DNA from: Acidimicrobiaceae bacterium
GTDB taxonomy: Bacteria; Actinomycetota; Acidimicrobiia; Acidimicrobiales; RAAP-2
Direction: 5' to 3'
Assembly (NCBI GenBank): GCA_003138855.1
Contig: PLHF01000127.1
Span: forward strand, 1-41,176
Length of the DNA stretch: 41,176 nucleotides
Under the pieces are notes generated by a model. That model saw only the letters and a program-made list of their open reading frames with translations. It was not told the DNA's origin and searched no databases. How positions within the stretch are numbered: the first letter of the stretch is position 1; each line of letters begins with the position of its first letter. Shown piece after piece: positions 1 through 7,939 of the stretch. A program made the position numbers and the translations under genes.

Positions 1-347
1 ACAACAAAGAGGCCTCGTTCTGTCGCGACGTTCGGGGCCCGACTGGGTGCGATCGGCCGCACCCACAGCACCGGCCGCCGAGAGTTGTTCTGTGTGCATT
101 GCGGCCAGCGCCGGCGGCCTGCGTGCTTGCTCCTGTTGCTGCGCCCCTACCGAATCCTCGGTGGCAAGTCCCACTTGAATATGACCGCGTCGAAGTGGGG
201 CACCTAAATCCCAACGACTGCCGAGCGCGACTTCGGCGGCGAATTGCTCGTCGATGAAGTTAGGGCATCATCAACTACCTCAAACCAGCGTTTGAGTGTT
301 CCGTTTGCCTTAGCCAAGTGCGACTGCCACTTCGGATTCGCCTCGCG
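1..347. other. No recognisable gene at left edge
   Basis: I read this stretch in several frames and found no recognisable protein, RNA gene or repeat. One plus-strand frame running in from the left edge stays open to a TAA near 208-210, but its translation has no familiar motif. It could be decayed IS or transposase sequence, which I cannot show. The gntR promoter follows at 348. Confidence 0.5.
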
Positions 348-392
348 TTGACAGACCGGAAACGGTTGCTATACCCTTTTACTATGGTACTA
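348..392 (+). promoter_or_regulatory. Promoter and candidate operator of the GntR/ABC operon
   Basis: TTGACA (348-353) and TATACC (370-375) are separated by 16 nt, a near-consensus housekeeping promoter. Immediately downstream, TACTA occurs twice as a direct repeat (380-384 and 388-392) separated by TGG, around the expected transcription start. A repeat in that position suits an autoregulatory operator for the GntR protein. The promoter and repeat are seen; the operator role is inference. Confidence 0.6.
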
Positions 393-455
393 GGAAAAGA
401 GAAGAGCGACAAGGCTGACGGAGAGGGCGCTTCCCTGCTCGAAGGAAGCGTTCCA

Positions 456-902
456 ATGGCGTCGATCGAATTCTCGCTCGACCCCGCCTCTGGCGTGCCG
501 ACCTATCTGCAACTCGTGCACCAGGTCGAGCACGCGCTCCGTCTCGGGTCCCTCGAACTCGGCGATCAACTGCCCCGGGTCAAAGATGTGGTCGCTTCGC
601 TGGCGATTAATCCAAACACCGTGGCCAAGGCCTACCGGGAGTTGGAGACAAAGGGTCTCACCGTTGGGCGGCCCGGCCGGGGCACGTTCATCCAGTCCAC
701 CTTGAACCCAGTGGCATTGCCCGAGTTGACCGTGCTTCGGCGCTCCCTACTCAGCTGGCTCGCTACCGCGGATACGGCGGGACTGGACGAAGACGGGATC
801 GTCGCGCTCTTCACGAGCGTATTGCGGGATTTTCGTGAGCGTCAGGGCGGTTCTGGCTCTCGCCCTGGCGCGGCAAGCGATGCTTCGGAAGGCGTGGCAT
901 GA
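456..902 (+). CDS. GntR-family (YtrA-like) transcriptional regulator
   Basis: A 148-aa regulator with an N-terminal winged helix (about residues 8-75) and a short C-terminal tail, the layout of the YtrA subfamily that lacks a large ligand-binding domain. The segment AINPNTVAKAYRELETKG followed by GRPGRGTFI is the classic GntR recognition helix and wing. I chose ATG 456 because GGAAG lies about 9 nt upstream and YtrA proteins start with a similar short strand; an in-frame ATG at 384 sits so close to the predicted transcription start that it would be leaderless. The stop overlaps the next start (ATGA at 899-902), so the ABC genes are translationally coupled. YtrA-type repressors usually control adjacent ABC exporters that respond to cell-envelope antibiotics; that role is inferred here. 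Confidence 0.9.
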   Translation: MASIEFSLDPASGVPTYLQLVHQVEHALRLGSLELGDQLPRVKDVVASLAINPNTVAKAYRELETKGLTVGRPGRGTFIQSTLNPVALPELTVLRRSLLSWLATADTAGLDEDGIVALFTSVLRDFRERQGGSGSRPGAASDASEGVA

Positions 903-1816
903 ACGTCATCGAAGCCACCGACCTCGGTAAGCGCTACGGCAGCACCTGGGCTCTACGTGAGTGCTCGATAGCCATTCCCGCCGGACACGTGGTCGCGCTG
1001 GTCGGACCGAACGGCGCCGGCAAGACCACTCTGTTGAATCTGGCGGTGGGCCTCACGGCACCGAGTGCTGGCACGGTTACCGTGCTCGGGGGCACACCGG
1101 CCGGGTCGCCAGCCGCGCGCGAAGGCATCGCGTTCGTCGCCCAGGATGCACCGCTGCACAAGAACCTGTCCGTCGCCGACATGTTGCACCTCACCCGGAA
1201 CCTGAACCTGCACTTCGATCAGGGCTACGCCGAAGCTCGACTGGGTGAGCTGGCCATCCCGCTCGATCGCAAGGCCGGCAAGCTTTCGGGTGGTCAGCAG
1301 GCACAACTCGCACTTACCTTGGCGCTGAGCCGGCGGCCGCAGCTCCTCGTGCTCGACGAACCGATGGCGTCGCTCGATCCTCTGGCTCGGCATGACTTCA
1401 TGGCCACAGTGATGGCCGCAATGGCTGACGACGGCGTTTCGGTGGTGCTGTCCTCGCACGCCCTGGCCGAGCTCGAGCGGGTGGCAGATTATCTCGTCAT
1501 TCTCTCGAGCGGCCGTGTTCAGGTGGCTGGCGAGGTCGATGACCTTCTTGCATGCCACTGCGTGCTGAGCGGTCCAGGCGCCGAAGCCAACCGGTTCGTC
1601 GAGCACCTCGACGTGGTGCACGCTTTGCACAGCAAGGCGCAGACTCACCTCTTAATCAGGACGGACGGAAGCACCGAGCCGGTGCCGCCAGGCTGGAAGG
1701 CCCGTCCAACCAGCCTCGAAGAACTCGCGCTGGCGTACTTGCGCGAGCCCGGAGCCGCCTCGCTTCCCGGTCCGAAGAGGGCTCGGCACGCCGAACCGAC
1801 GGAGTCGGCACGTTGA
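899..1816 (+). CDS. ABC transporter ATP-binding protein
   Basis: A 305-aa nucleotide-binding subunit that powers the membrane protein encoded next. Walker A is GPNGAGKTT (36-44), the Q-loop Gln is residue 82, the signature LSGGQ is 129-133, Walker B LLVLDEP is 149-155 and the H-loop His is 187, so all catalytic elements are intact. The roughly 80 residues after the ATPase core fit the C-terminal extension found in drug-export ATPases of this type. It starts inside the gntR stop codon (ATGA), and its TGA at 1814-1816 overlaps a possible TTG start of the permease. The substrate cannot be read from sequence; a GntR(YtrA)-ABC context suggests export of peptide antibiotics or envelope-active compounds. 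Confidence 0.95.
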   Translation: MNVIEATDLGKRYGSTWALRECSIAIPAGHVVALVGPNGAGKTTLLNLAVGLTAPSAGTVTVLGGTPAGSPAAREGIAFVAQDAPLHKNLSVADMLHLTRNLNLHFDQGYAEARLGELAIPLDRKAGKLSGGQQAQLALTLALSRRPQLLVLDEPMASLDPLARHDFMATVMAAMADDGVSVVLSSHALAELERVADYLVILSSGRVQVAGEVDDLLACHCVLSGPGAEANRFVEHLDVVHALHSKAQTHLLIRTDGSTEPVPPGWKARPTSLEELALAYLREPGAASLPGPKRARHAEPTESAR

Positions 1817-1827
1817 CCGCGCTGACG

Positions 1828-2796
1828 ATGCTCGCGCGCTCGGAACGCGATGCCAGCCGGCGGCAAGTGCCCTGGCGGAGAATGGCCTGGGTCAACTGGC
1901 GACAGCACCGGCTCACAGTGGCTGGTCTCGTCGCTGTGCTCGGCGCCGTGAGCCTGTACCTGCTGTTCATTGGCCGGCAAGCCCGCACGTTTAGCGGGGT
2001 TGCCGGCCATTCGTTGACACTCACGGCGGCCCTCTTCCAGGTGATCCCAGCGCTGATCGGAGCGTTTGTCGGCGCGCCAGTGCTGGCCAAGGAGCTGGAG
2101 ACCGGCACCTTCCGGTACACCTGGACCCAAGGCTTCGGAAGGGCGCGGTGGACCGTTGCCACACTCGCACCGCTCGCCGTCACGGTCACAGTCCTGGCCG
2201 GAGCGGTCGGCTTCCTCTTCTCCTGGTGCTATGCGCCACTCATCGGCGGGCACTACGGGTCGAACCCACTCGATGGCAATACGTTCGATCTCCATGGGGT
2301 CACGTTCGCTGCATGGACGCTGACGGCGTTCTCAATAGGTGTGCTCGCCGGCATCCTCATCCGTCGGGTCGTCCCCGCAATGGTCGCCACCATGTTCGCA
2401 TGGAGTGGGCTCGCCGTTGTGACCGGAGTGTTCCTGCGCCCGCACTATGAGGCGCCGTTGGTGACCAGTACGCCCAACGTGCCTTCGACTGATTGGGTGA
2501 TGAGCGCGTGGTGGACTCGAGGCGGCAAGCCGGTCAGCTCCTCGACCATCGACCAGGTTCTGCAAAGGGCCGGTGCCACAGTGAACAGCGGCTCTGTGAC
2601 CCAAAGCCCCGGCTCAGCCTTGGGAAACATGAGTCCTACGCAGTACCTCCTCCACCACGGCTTCACCCAATTCCTGAGCTACCAGCCGGCCAGCCGGTTC
2701 TGGCCCTTCCAGTGGATCGAGGGCGGCTGGCTGTTCGCACTGTCCCTTCTCCTGATGGGAACGGCCGTCTGGCTAGTCCACCGTCGAGCGGCCTGA
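1828..2796 (+). CDS. ABC transporter permease (ABC-2 type)
   Basis: About 322 aa with around six hydrophobic segments. The first is residues near the N-terminus (LTVAGLVAVLGAVSLYLLF), the last is WLFALSLLLMGTAVWLV just before the C-terminus, and a large extracytoplasmic loop lies between segments five and six. This is the usual form of the membrane half of a two-gene exporter. The start is uncertain: ATG 1828 is used here, but TTG 1813 overlapping the ATPase stop codon and ATG 1879 are also in frame. It is the last gene of the gntR-ATPase-permease operon. No lipoprotein or fused ATPase part is present. Confidence 0.85.
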   Translation: MLARSERDASRRQVPWRRMAWVNWRQHRLTVAGLVAVLGAVSLYLLFIGRQARTFSGVAGHSLTLTAALFQVIPALIGAFVGAPVLAKELETGTFRYTWTQGFGRARWTVATLAPLAVTVTVLAGAVGFLFSWCYAPLIGGHYGSNPLDGNTFDLHGVTFAAWTLTAFSIGVLAGILIRRVVPAMVATMFAWSGLAVVTGVFLRPHYEAPLVTSTPNVPSTDWVMSAWWTRGGKPVSSSTIDQVLQRAGATVNSGSVTQSPGSALGNMSPTQYLLHHGFTQFLSYQPASRFWPFQWIEGGWLFALSLLLMGTAVWLVHRRAA

Positions 2797-3172
2797 ACGC
2801 TAGTAGCCGCCGCAAACTGCCCCCTATGCGCCCGTGTCAACGGCGTGCAAGGGTCGCCCCTAACGGTTCGCGACGTGGCCCAAGCCACCCGACGGCGGGC
2901 GTGCTTGCCGCCCGCGAGCACGCCCGACGTGCCGTTCTGCGCTGCTGCCGTGATGGCGATGGTCGTCGTTCTGGCGCTGCGTTCTGTACCGCCTCGACGA
3001 CGCAGAACGCCGATTACGCGCTCCTCAACGACACGGCTCGGGCTGTCATTCTGTGCGCTCGCGAACCGAACGTTTTGGGCCACCCGTCGTACCGATGGGA
3101 ATGACATCTTGAACAGGCCGCTGTGATTTGAACCGATTCGCTCAATCCGCCCATGTAGCTGAGTGCCGTCGC
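2797..3172. other. Intergenic stretch, no gene seen
   Basis: About 375 nt between the ABC permease stop and the marR promoter. Open frames on both strands here have no recognisable motifs and appear to be chance readings of GC-rich DNA. I see no tRNA, strong hairpin with a T-run, or repeat. Confidence 0.5.
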
Positions 3173-3220
3173 TTGACAAATCGTTCGGTACCTAGCAATA
3201 TTCGTTAGGTGGCTAACGAA
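3173..3220 (+). promoter_or_regulatory. marR promoter with a palindromic operator across the start codon
   Basis: TTGACA (3173-3178) is followed after 17 nt by CAATAT (3196-3201). Overlapping the -10 and the start codon is a perfect inverted repeat, TTCGTTAG-gtgg-CTAACGAA (3201-3220), whose 4-nt spacer holds the GTG start at 3209. Its core has the TTAG-N4-CTAA form expected of a MarR-type site. The predicted transcription start (about 3208-3209) coincides with the GTG, and no Shine-Dalgarno sequence precedes it, so the message is probably leaderless and shut off when the protein binds its own start site. Confidence 0.75.
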
Positions 3221-3688
3221 CTACAGGACCCGAGACATTCGTCCGCGGGAGCGTGGGCAAAGAGGTTGTACTTCGCAAGCCGGGCCGTGATGGAGTCGGT
3301 CTTGCGGCCATATGACATCGGATCGACGCAGTGGTACGTGCTCTACCAGCTGACTAACGATGGACCAACGATGCAACGCGATCTCGGTCGGATGCTCCAG
3401 GTCGAGAGGGCAACGCTAAGCGGGATCGTGAGCGCGCTCGTGCGTAAGGGCCTCGTCGAACAAACTCCCGATCCCGCTGATCAGCGGCAGCGGATGCTCC
3501 GAATCACGGCCTCGGGGCTGAAGCTCTGGGATGAACTACCCGATCTCGCACTGATTGAGGCGCTTGCATTCGACGGTGTCGATGCCGCAGAGCTCGCGAC
3601 GGTTGTCAAGGTGCTCCAGGCCGCGACGCAACGCCTCAACAACCACTTATCAAAGGAAATCGTGGACGGCGACCCACTCCAACCATGA
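3209..3688 (+). CDS. MarR-family transcriptional regulator
   Basis: A 159-aa winged-helix protein. The body follows the MarR pattern: a dimerisation helix at the N-terminus (AGAWAKRLYFASRAVMESVLRP), then TQWYVLYQLTNDGP, the recognition region LGRMLQVERATLSGIVSALVRKGLVEQ (roughly residues 66-92), and a wing with DPADQRQRMLRIT. The GTG start at 3209 lies inside the perfect palindrome described separately and there is no ribosome-binding site, so I infer leaderless, autoregulated expression. The aldo-keto reductase gene follows after only 17 nt, so the two probably form an operon. MarR proteins often sense phenolics, quinones or oxidants, and a reductase partner fits that, but the ligand is not visible here. 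Confidence 0.92.
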   Translation: MANELQDPRHSSAGAWAKRLYFASRAVMESVLRPYDIGSTQWYVLYQLTNDGPTMQRDLGRMLQVERATLSGIVSALVRKGLVEQTPDPADQRQRMLRITASGLKLWDELPDLALIEALAFDGVDAAELATVVKVLQAATQRLNNHLSKEIVDGDPLQP

Positions 3689-3705
3689 CTCCAGGAGGTC
3701 ATCGC

Positions 3706-4737
3706 ATGCAGTACCGCACCCTCGGCCGGACCGGCATCAAGGTCAGCCCTTATGCGCTCGGCGCACTGATGCTCGGCGCGTCCATCGGCAACCCCGACCA
3801 CGACGACTCGATTCGTCTCATCCACAAAGCACTGGACGCGGGGATCAACTTGATTGATACTGCCGACGCGTACTCCCAGGGCGCTTCCGAAGAGGTTGTA
3901 GGCAAAGCCCTCAAAGGGCGTCGTGACAGCGTCGTCCTCGCGACCAAGTTCGGTCTGCCGATGGGTGACGATCTCAATCGGCGGGGCACCTCGCGGCGCT
4001 GGATCATGACCGAGGTCGAGAACTCGCTGCGCCGCCTGCAAACCGACTACATCGACCTTTACCAGATCCAGCGCCTCGACCCCGCCACTGACATCGAGGA
4101 AACGCTCTCCGCACTCTCAGACTTGATCCACAGCGGAAAGGTCCGCGCGATCGGGTCGTCCATGACCCCCGCTTCTGACATCATCGAGGCCCAATGGGTT
4201 GCCGAGCGCCGCGGACTCGAGCGGTTCCACACCGAGCAACCGTGCTATTCGATCCTCAACCGCAGCATCGAGTCCGAGGTGCTTCCGGTTGCGCAACGCT
4301 ACGGGATGGGCGTACTGGTGTGGGGTCCGCTCGGGCAGGGAATGCTCACCGGACGCGTGCGCAAAGGCCAGCAGACGGACCTCGTCCGCGCAACGTTGGG
4401 TATGAAGGCAATCAGTAACGAGCATCGACTCGACGCCGTCGAACAGCTCATTCCGCTCGCCGAAGAAGCAGGTATGCCGATGACCCACCTCTCAATGGCG
4501 TTCGCCATTTCTCATCCGGGTGTGACCAGCGCTCTCCTCGGGGCGCACACGATGGAGCAACTCGATGACCTACTCGCCGGCCTCGACGTGACGCTCACCG
4601 ACGAAATCCTCGACCGGATCGACGAGATCGTCCCCCCCGGAACCGATGTCGGCACTCTCGACCAGGCCTACGTGCCCCCCGCTCTCCAGCGCTCGGACCT
4701 TCGCCGCCGCCCCGTCGATGAGCGGGCCGGCGTCTGA
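3706..4737 (+). CDS. Aldo-keto reductase with catalytic His replaced by Gln
   Basis: A 343-aa (beta/alpha)8 barrel oxidoreductase that would use NADPH to reduce aldehydes or ketones. The start is ATG 3706, with AGGAGG at 3693-3698; the upstream in-frame ATG at 3685 has no such site. Asp51, Tyr56 (DTADAY) and Lys81 (LATKFG) of the AKR tetrad are present. Where relatives read QIHR with the fourth residue His, this protein reads QIQR (Gln122, codon CAG at 4066-4068). The downstream IEETLSALSDLIHSGKVRAIGSS block and the NADP-binding C-terminal region are intact. The change could lower reductase activity or shift substrate preference. It is co-transcribed with marR and is the likely effector gene of that regulator. 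Confidence 0.93.
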   Translation: MQYRTLGRTGIKVSPYALGALMLGASIGNPDHDDSIRLIHKALDAGINLIDTADAYSQGASEEVVGKALKGRRDSVVLATKFGLPMGDDLNRRGTSRRWIMTEVENSLRRLQTDYIDLYQIQRLDPATDIEETLSALSDLIHSGKVRAIGSSMTPASDIIEAQWVAERRGLERFHTEQPCYSILNRSIESEVLPVAQRYGMGVLVWGPLGQGMLTGRVRKGQQTDLVRATLGMKAISNEHRLDAVEQLIPLAEEAGMPMTHLSMAFAISHPGVTSALLGAHTMEQLDDLLAGLDVTLTDEILDRIDEIVPPGTDVGTLDQAYVPPALQRSDLRRRPVDERAGV

Positions 4738-5044
4738 TCACTCCTTGCTGCATTCTCGAAGAGCGCCGTGGGACGACAATCTCGGAACAGGCGTTGCACC
4801 AAAGAGCCCCAACCACCGCACCAGTGTGATTCACACCCCCCGAAAGTGCCTGGACAGGCGCGAATACCGAACGCCCGCCCCGAAAGACGACATCCGGCGT
4901 GCGAGCAGCAGCGCATATCGACGGCTCGGGCGCTCGGTGCCATTCCCATCCAACACGCCGACTCGGCGTTCCTCAAAGTCAGCTCTGAGGGTCATGCGCC
5001 TGAGCGTTCTGGCGCGCGTCGGTCTGCCTCCGGCGCCATCGGTC
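4738..5044. other. Intergenic stretch between convergent genes
   Basis: About 300 nt between the aldo-keto reductase stop (plus strand) and the stop of the next gene (minus strand). I see no coding frame with recognisable content, no RNA gene and no strong terminator. The region probably only separates two convergent units. Confidence 0.5.
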
Positions 5045-6322
5045 CTACAGCTGCTTCTTGGCCACACCTGCCAGTCGAGGACAAGCGGCGTCACGCCACA
5101 GGAGCGTGTAACCGCGTGACTTGAGGAATTTCCGGGCAGCTCCCCGATTGGCAAGGACCTTGCCGTCTGCTTCATGAAGCAGCACGGTCATCTTTATCGA
5201 GCCGGTTGAGCGAGCGAAGTCGCAGGAGATCCCCTCCAAGACTGACCCGAGACCCTGTCCACGAAACACGGGCATGACAAACAACTCCATGAGGACTGAC
5301 TCTGTAGTGTCGCGGTGCGCGCAGAGATACGCCCAACCCATCCTCAACCCATAGCCATTCCGAATCTGGATGATGTCCACACCCGAGTCTGTCGCCAGCG
5401 AGTAGGAGCCAAATGACTCGACGAACCAGGTGTCTCCATCTCTGGTTCCGAGCATCCTCTGAGATCGAACTGGGTTCTCGATCATCCAAGTTCGCCTGAG
5501 GTGAGCGGCATCGTTGAGCTCTCTGAGCTCTACTTTGTGCCAGTTGAGACCCCAGCGGCCGTCCCAGCGGCACCACGCTTCAGTAAAGTGTTCAGCGAGA
5601 TAGTCAAGTCCTACAGATCCGATGCCGTGATCCCCCCAGCCACTTCCCCACGAGTTCCAGAACTCGATCGCTTTCCCATCGTTTGAGAGGCCAGTTGCCA
5701 CGACCGAGTGGAGATCGAGTGGTCGTTCCCCCGCATGGGGCCACTCGATCAGGCCGGTCGTCGAGGTATGCGCCGCGCCGAAGAGCTGGAATATCAGCAG
5801 GAGGTGGGGACGGGCCACCCGGGGGACCCCGGCCGCCTCCAGCCGGGCGGCGAGTTTGAGGTAGGCGACGAGGTCTTGGACCGTGGGCACTGGCTCATAC
5901 CAGAGCCTCGCGATCTGTGTGAGGAAGCGCCCCATCCGCAATGCCTGAAGTTGAAATGAGCCGTTCACCTTCGGCAAACCATCAATCGACTTGGTCAGCA
6001 GGAACCCTCTGGTCCGGTCGAGAGCGGCCGCGCGCATCAGCGAGATCTGCCAAGCCCGGCCGGCAGGTCCTCGGATAGCGCAATTGGCGCCGCACGGGGA
6101 ATCGAGAGAGTGACTATGGACATCCCAACCCAGTCCAAGTTCGAACTTCAGAGTCTCGAGCCGACAGGTCAGACACTCACCCGGTCCGTCCACCGGCGCC
6201 GGGTTGTTGATGTAGAGGCGACCCCTCCAGCCCGTTCTAGTCGAAACGGGCTCCACCTGGTCCGTCGATTTACACCGTCGACACGTGACAGCTCCGGTCA
6301 CTGACCCCTCTCGCTCACTCAT
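5045..6322 (-). CDS. Zinc-ribbon-like / papain-like / GNAT fusion protein
   Basis: A 425-aa protein I cannot assign to a named family. Three parts are visible. (1) Residues 14-53 carry CxxC (14, 17) and CxxC (50, 53), a zinc-ribbon-like pattern. (2) Residues 203-240 resemble the second half of a papain-fold peptidase: LHSVVATG with His205, then FWNSWGSGWGDHGIG with Asn223, 18 residues later (papain has 16). A catalytic Cys is not obvious; Cys77 or Cys81 lie at roughly the right distance, but the usual CGSCW context is missing. (3) Residues 260-415 form a GNAT acetyltransferase, with acetyl-CoA loop RGQGLGSVL (354-362) after ELFVMPV. ATG 6322 has GAAGGG about 9 nt upstream. It lies downstream of the AbiE genes on the same strand, after a 561-nt gap. 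A peptidase-like or peptide-binding module joined to an acetyltransferase suggests protein or peptide modification; this is inference. Confidence 0.7.
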   Translation of the reverse strand: MSEREGSVTGAVTCRRCKSTDQVEPVSTRTGWRGRLYINNPAPVDGPGECLTCRLETLKFELGLGWDVHSHSLDSPCGANCAIRGPAGRAWQISLMRAAALDRTRGFLLTKSIDGLPKVNGSFQLQALRMGRFLTQIARLWYEPVPTVQDLVAYLKLAARLEAAGVPRVARPHLLLIFQLFGAAHTSTTGLIEWPHAGERPLDLHSVVATGLSNDGKAIEFWNSWGSGWGDHGIGSVGLDYLAEHFTEAWCRWDGRWGLNWHKVELRELNDAAHLRRTWMIENPVRSQRMLGTRDGDTWFVESFGSYSLATDSGVDIIQIRNGYGLRMGWAYLCAHRDTTESVLMELFVMPVFRGQGLGSVLEGISCDFARSTGSIKMTVLLHEADGKVLANRGAARKFLKSRGYTLLWRDAACPRLAGVAKKQL

Positions 6323-6883
6323 GTCCGAGGCCCTTCACCAGGTCGATTGCCTTGCGAGCTTACAGATCGTGCGCATCTAACATCGCTCTCTCTGGGGTGC
6401 TCCCGGCACGCGGATCAACGGTCCCGCATACCCCGTTCGGATCCTGGTTCGAGAGCCAGATCATCCCGGCGCCACCGAACGCGCGCAGAAGTCCGGCGCC
6501 GACCTCCTAACACGCAGCCACGCATAATCACGCCCCACGTGGCCGCGTCACCGGCTCCTAGCGCACGCCGAACCGGCGTTCGGCACCCCTGTCAATGACA
6601 GCGGACTGTCCCAGAACGCGCGCCTTCAAGCCCGCTCGCGCACGCCCGCATGTGCCGTTCGTGGGCGGCAACTACCTCGACCACGGCCGAGGGCGGGACC
6701 ACACCCCGCTCAGATCCGAAGTGCCGACCATCGCCGGGGCTCGCTTCCACCCCTTCCATGCATCTTGAACAGGAAGAACGCTGCAAGGGGGCAGATTGCG
6801 ACCGCGGAACGTTTGGCCTGCCAGTGGCTGCTCGGCAAGCACAACGGTCTGCGAGTCCCCAAGTCCGAGGCCGCCCTCGAATG
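6323..6883. other. 561-nt stretch without a supported gene
   Basis: No frame on either strand gives a recognisable protein. It contains a hairpin, GCCGAAC-cggc-GTTCGGC (6567-6584), without a T-run, and a T-arm-like patch near 6445-6475 that is too incomplete to call a tRNA. It may hold the promoter of the fusion gene (start at 6322, minus strand), but I see no convincing -35/-10 pair. Confidence 0.5.
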
Positions 6884-7939
6884 TCATTCCGAGCCGTTGG
6901 ACCCAGGGGTGGGCCCCGTTGGCGCACTGTCGTTCCCCGGAGCACCGTTGTTGATCGTGGCCTCGAGTACGCCCACGCGGTCCATCACCCAATCGAAATC
7001 CGGTGGCTCAGCCCGGAACATCCCCGCGTTCGCCATCTCGGCATAGTCGGCCCGCAGCGCATCAACTCCGATCTGGTCGGGAACCAGACGGATCCTGCCG
7101 GTCGTGCAGTCTTCGTAGTGCGAAGTGCTCCTAGCGAAATGGACGTTCTTCACGGCCACAACGTCCGCGAGGAGGTCGCGGTCCTTGAGCGCAGCTTCCC
7201 CGACCTCGTGCTCGGACAGCCGGGCCAGGTCGTACCAGTGACGGGAGATCCGATCGGCTCCCCGGTCCCACTGCCCGCGGTTGCACTCATCATGGGCCAG
7301 GGTCGCCTTCTCCCAGAATGTCCGCGCAGCCGAGAGCACGTCGACGGTGGCAAGAGGAAGCTCGACCTCCTCGGCAGTGAGGAAGTCGGTCACGTACGGA
7401 GTGATTACGCGGGACTCGCTCGGAACCACACGGTTGCGGGCCCCGAACTCCATTCTGACCCGCTCGGCGAGGTAGCCGCCTTCCTTGTCAAAGCAGCTCG
7501 GGTAGTCGAGGACGACGGTCTCGTCGTCGAGCATGGTGACGAATTCGCTCGGGTCGTCGACGTACGGAACGAGGGCACAACTGACGAGCGGCACCACCAC
7601 CTCTTCGAGGTAGCCCGTCAGCTGGGCGCCGAGCTGTTCCCGGACCTTCTTTGCTGCACTCCTCGATGCGGGGAGCCCGGCGTTCGCGTCAGGATCGAGA
7701 GCGACCGTGAGGTCGATGTCTTCGGAGAACCGGTCGATGACCCCGTAGACCTTCGAGAGCGAGGTGCCGCCCTTGAAGGCCATTTGCGGACGGCCCTCCT
7801 GCCTGAAGAGCACGTCGAGGGTCCAGCAGAGCCATACGTCCTTCTCGAGAATCTTGGGCGGTAGACCGGTGCCAGCGGCAGCCACGGCGTACACAGCGCG
7901 GCGCTCGTCGGTCTCCTCGAGCAAGAACTGATCAGGCAT
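6884..7939 (-). CDS. abiEii: AbiEii-type nucleotidyltransferase toxin
   Basis: A 351-aa protein of the AbiEii/AbiGii family, the toxin of type IV-like AbiE systems that stop cell growth during phage infection. The nucleotidyltransferase core is clear: AFKGGTSLSKVYGVIDRFSEDID, with GGTSL at 57-61 and acidic EDID at 73-76, preceded by LEKDVWLCWTLDVLF. A further family motif, HWYDLARLSEHEV, occurs in the C-terminal third. Its ATG overlaps the antitoxin stop by 8 nt (ATGCCTGA at 7932-7939), so translation is coupled. Studied members transfer nucleotides to tRNA or bind GTP; which applies here is unknown. Length is normal for the family and all motifs are intact. Confidence 0.92.
   Translation of the reverse strand: MPDQFLLEETDERRAVYAVAAAGTGLPPKILEKDVWLCWTLDVLFRQEGRPQMAFKGGTSLSKVYGVIDRFSEDIDLTVALDPDANAGLPASRSAAKKVREQLGAQLTGYLEEVVVPLVSCALVPYVDDPSEFVTMLDDETVVLDYPSCFDKEGGYLAERVRMEFGARNRVVPSESRVITPYVTDFLTAEEVELPLATVDVLSAARTFWEKATLAHDECNRGQWDRGADRISRHWYDLARLSEHEVGEAALKDRDLLADVVAVKNVHFARSTSHYEDCTTGRIRLVPDQIGVDALRADYAEMANAGMFRAEPPDFDWVMDRVGVLEATINNGAPGNDSAPTGPTPGSNGSE

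Noticed and set aside
384-455. Upstream ATG start of the GntR regulator
   Set aside because: It would add 24 non-family residues and has no ribosome-binding site; ATG 456 does. A leaderless alternative cannot be wholly excluded.
6445-6475. T-arm-like sequence CTGGTTCGAGAGCCAG as a tRNA fragment
   Set aside because: No acceptor, D-arm or anticodon arm is recognisable around it, so chance is more likely.
6650-7864. A 404-codon plus-strand frame over the AbiE toxin
   Set aside because: It is the antisense reading of abiEii, which has clear nucleotidyltransferase motifs on the minus strand.
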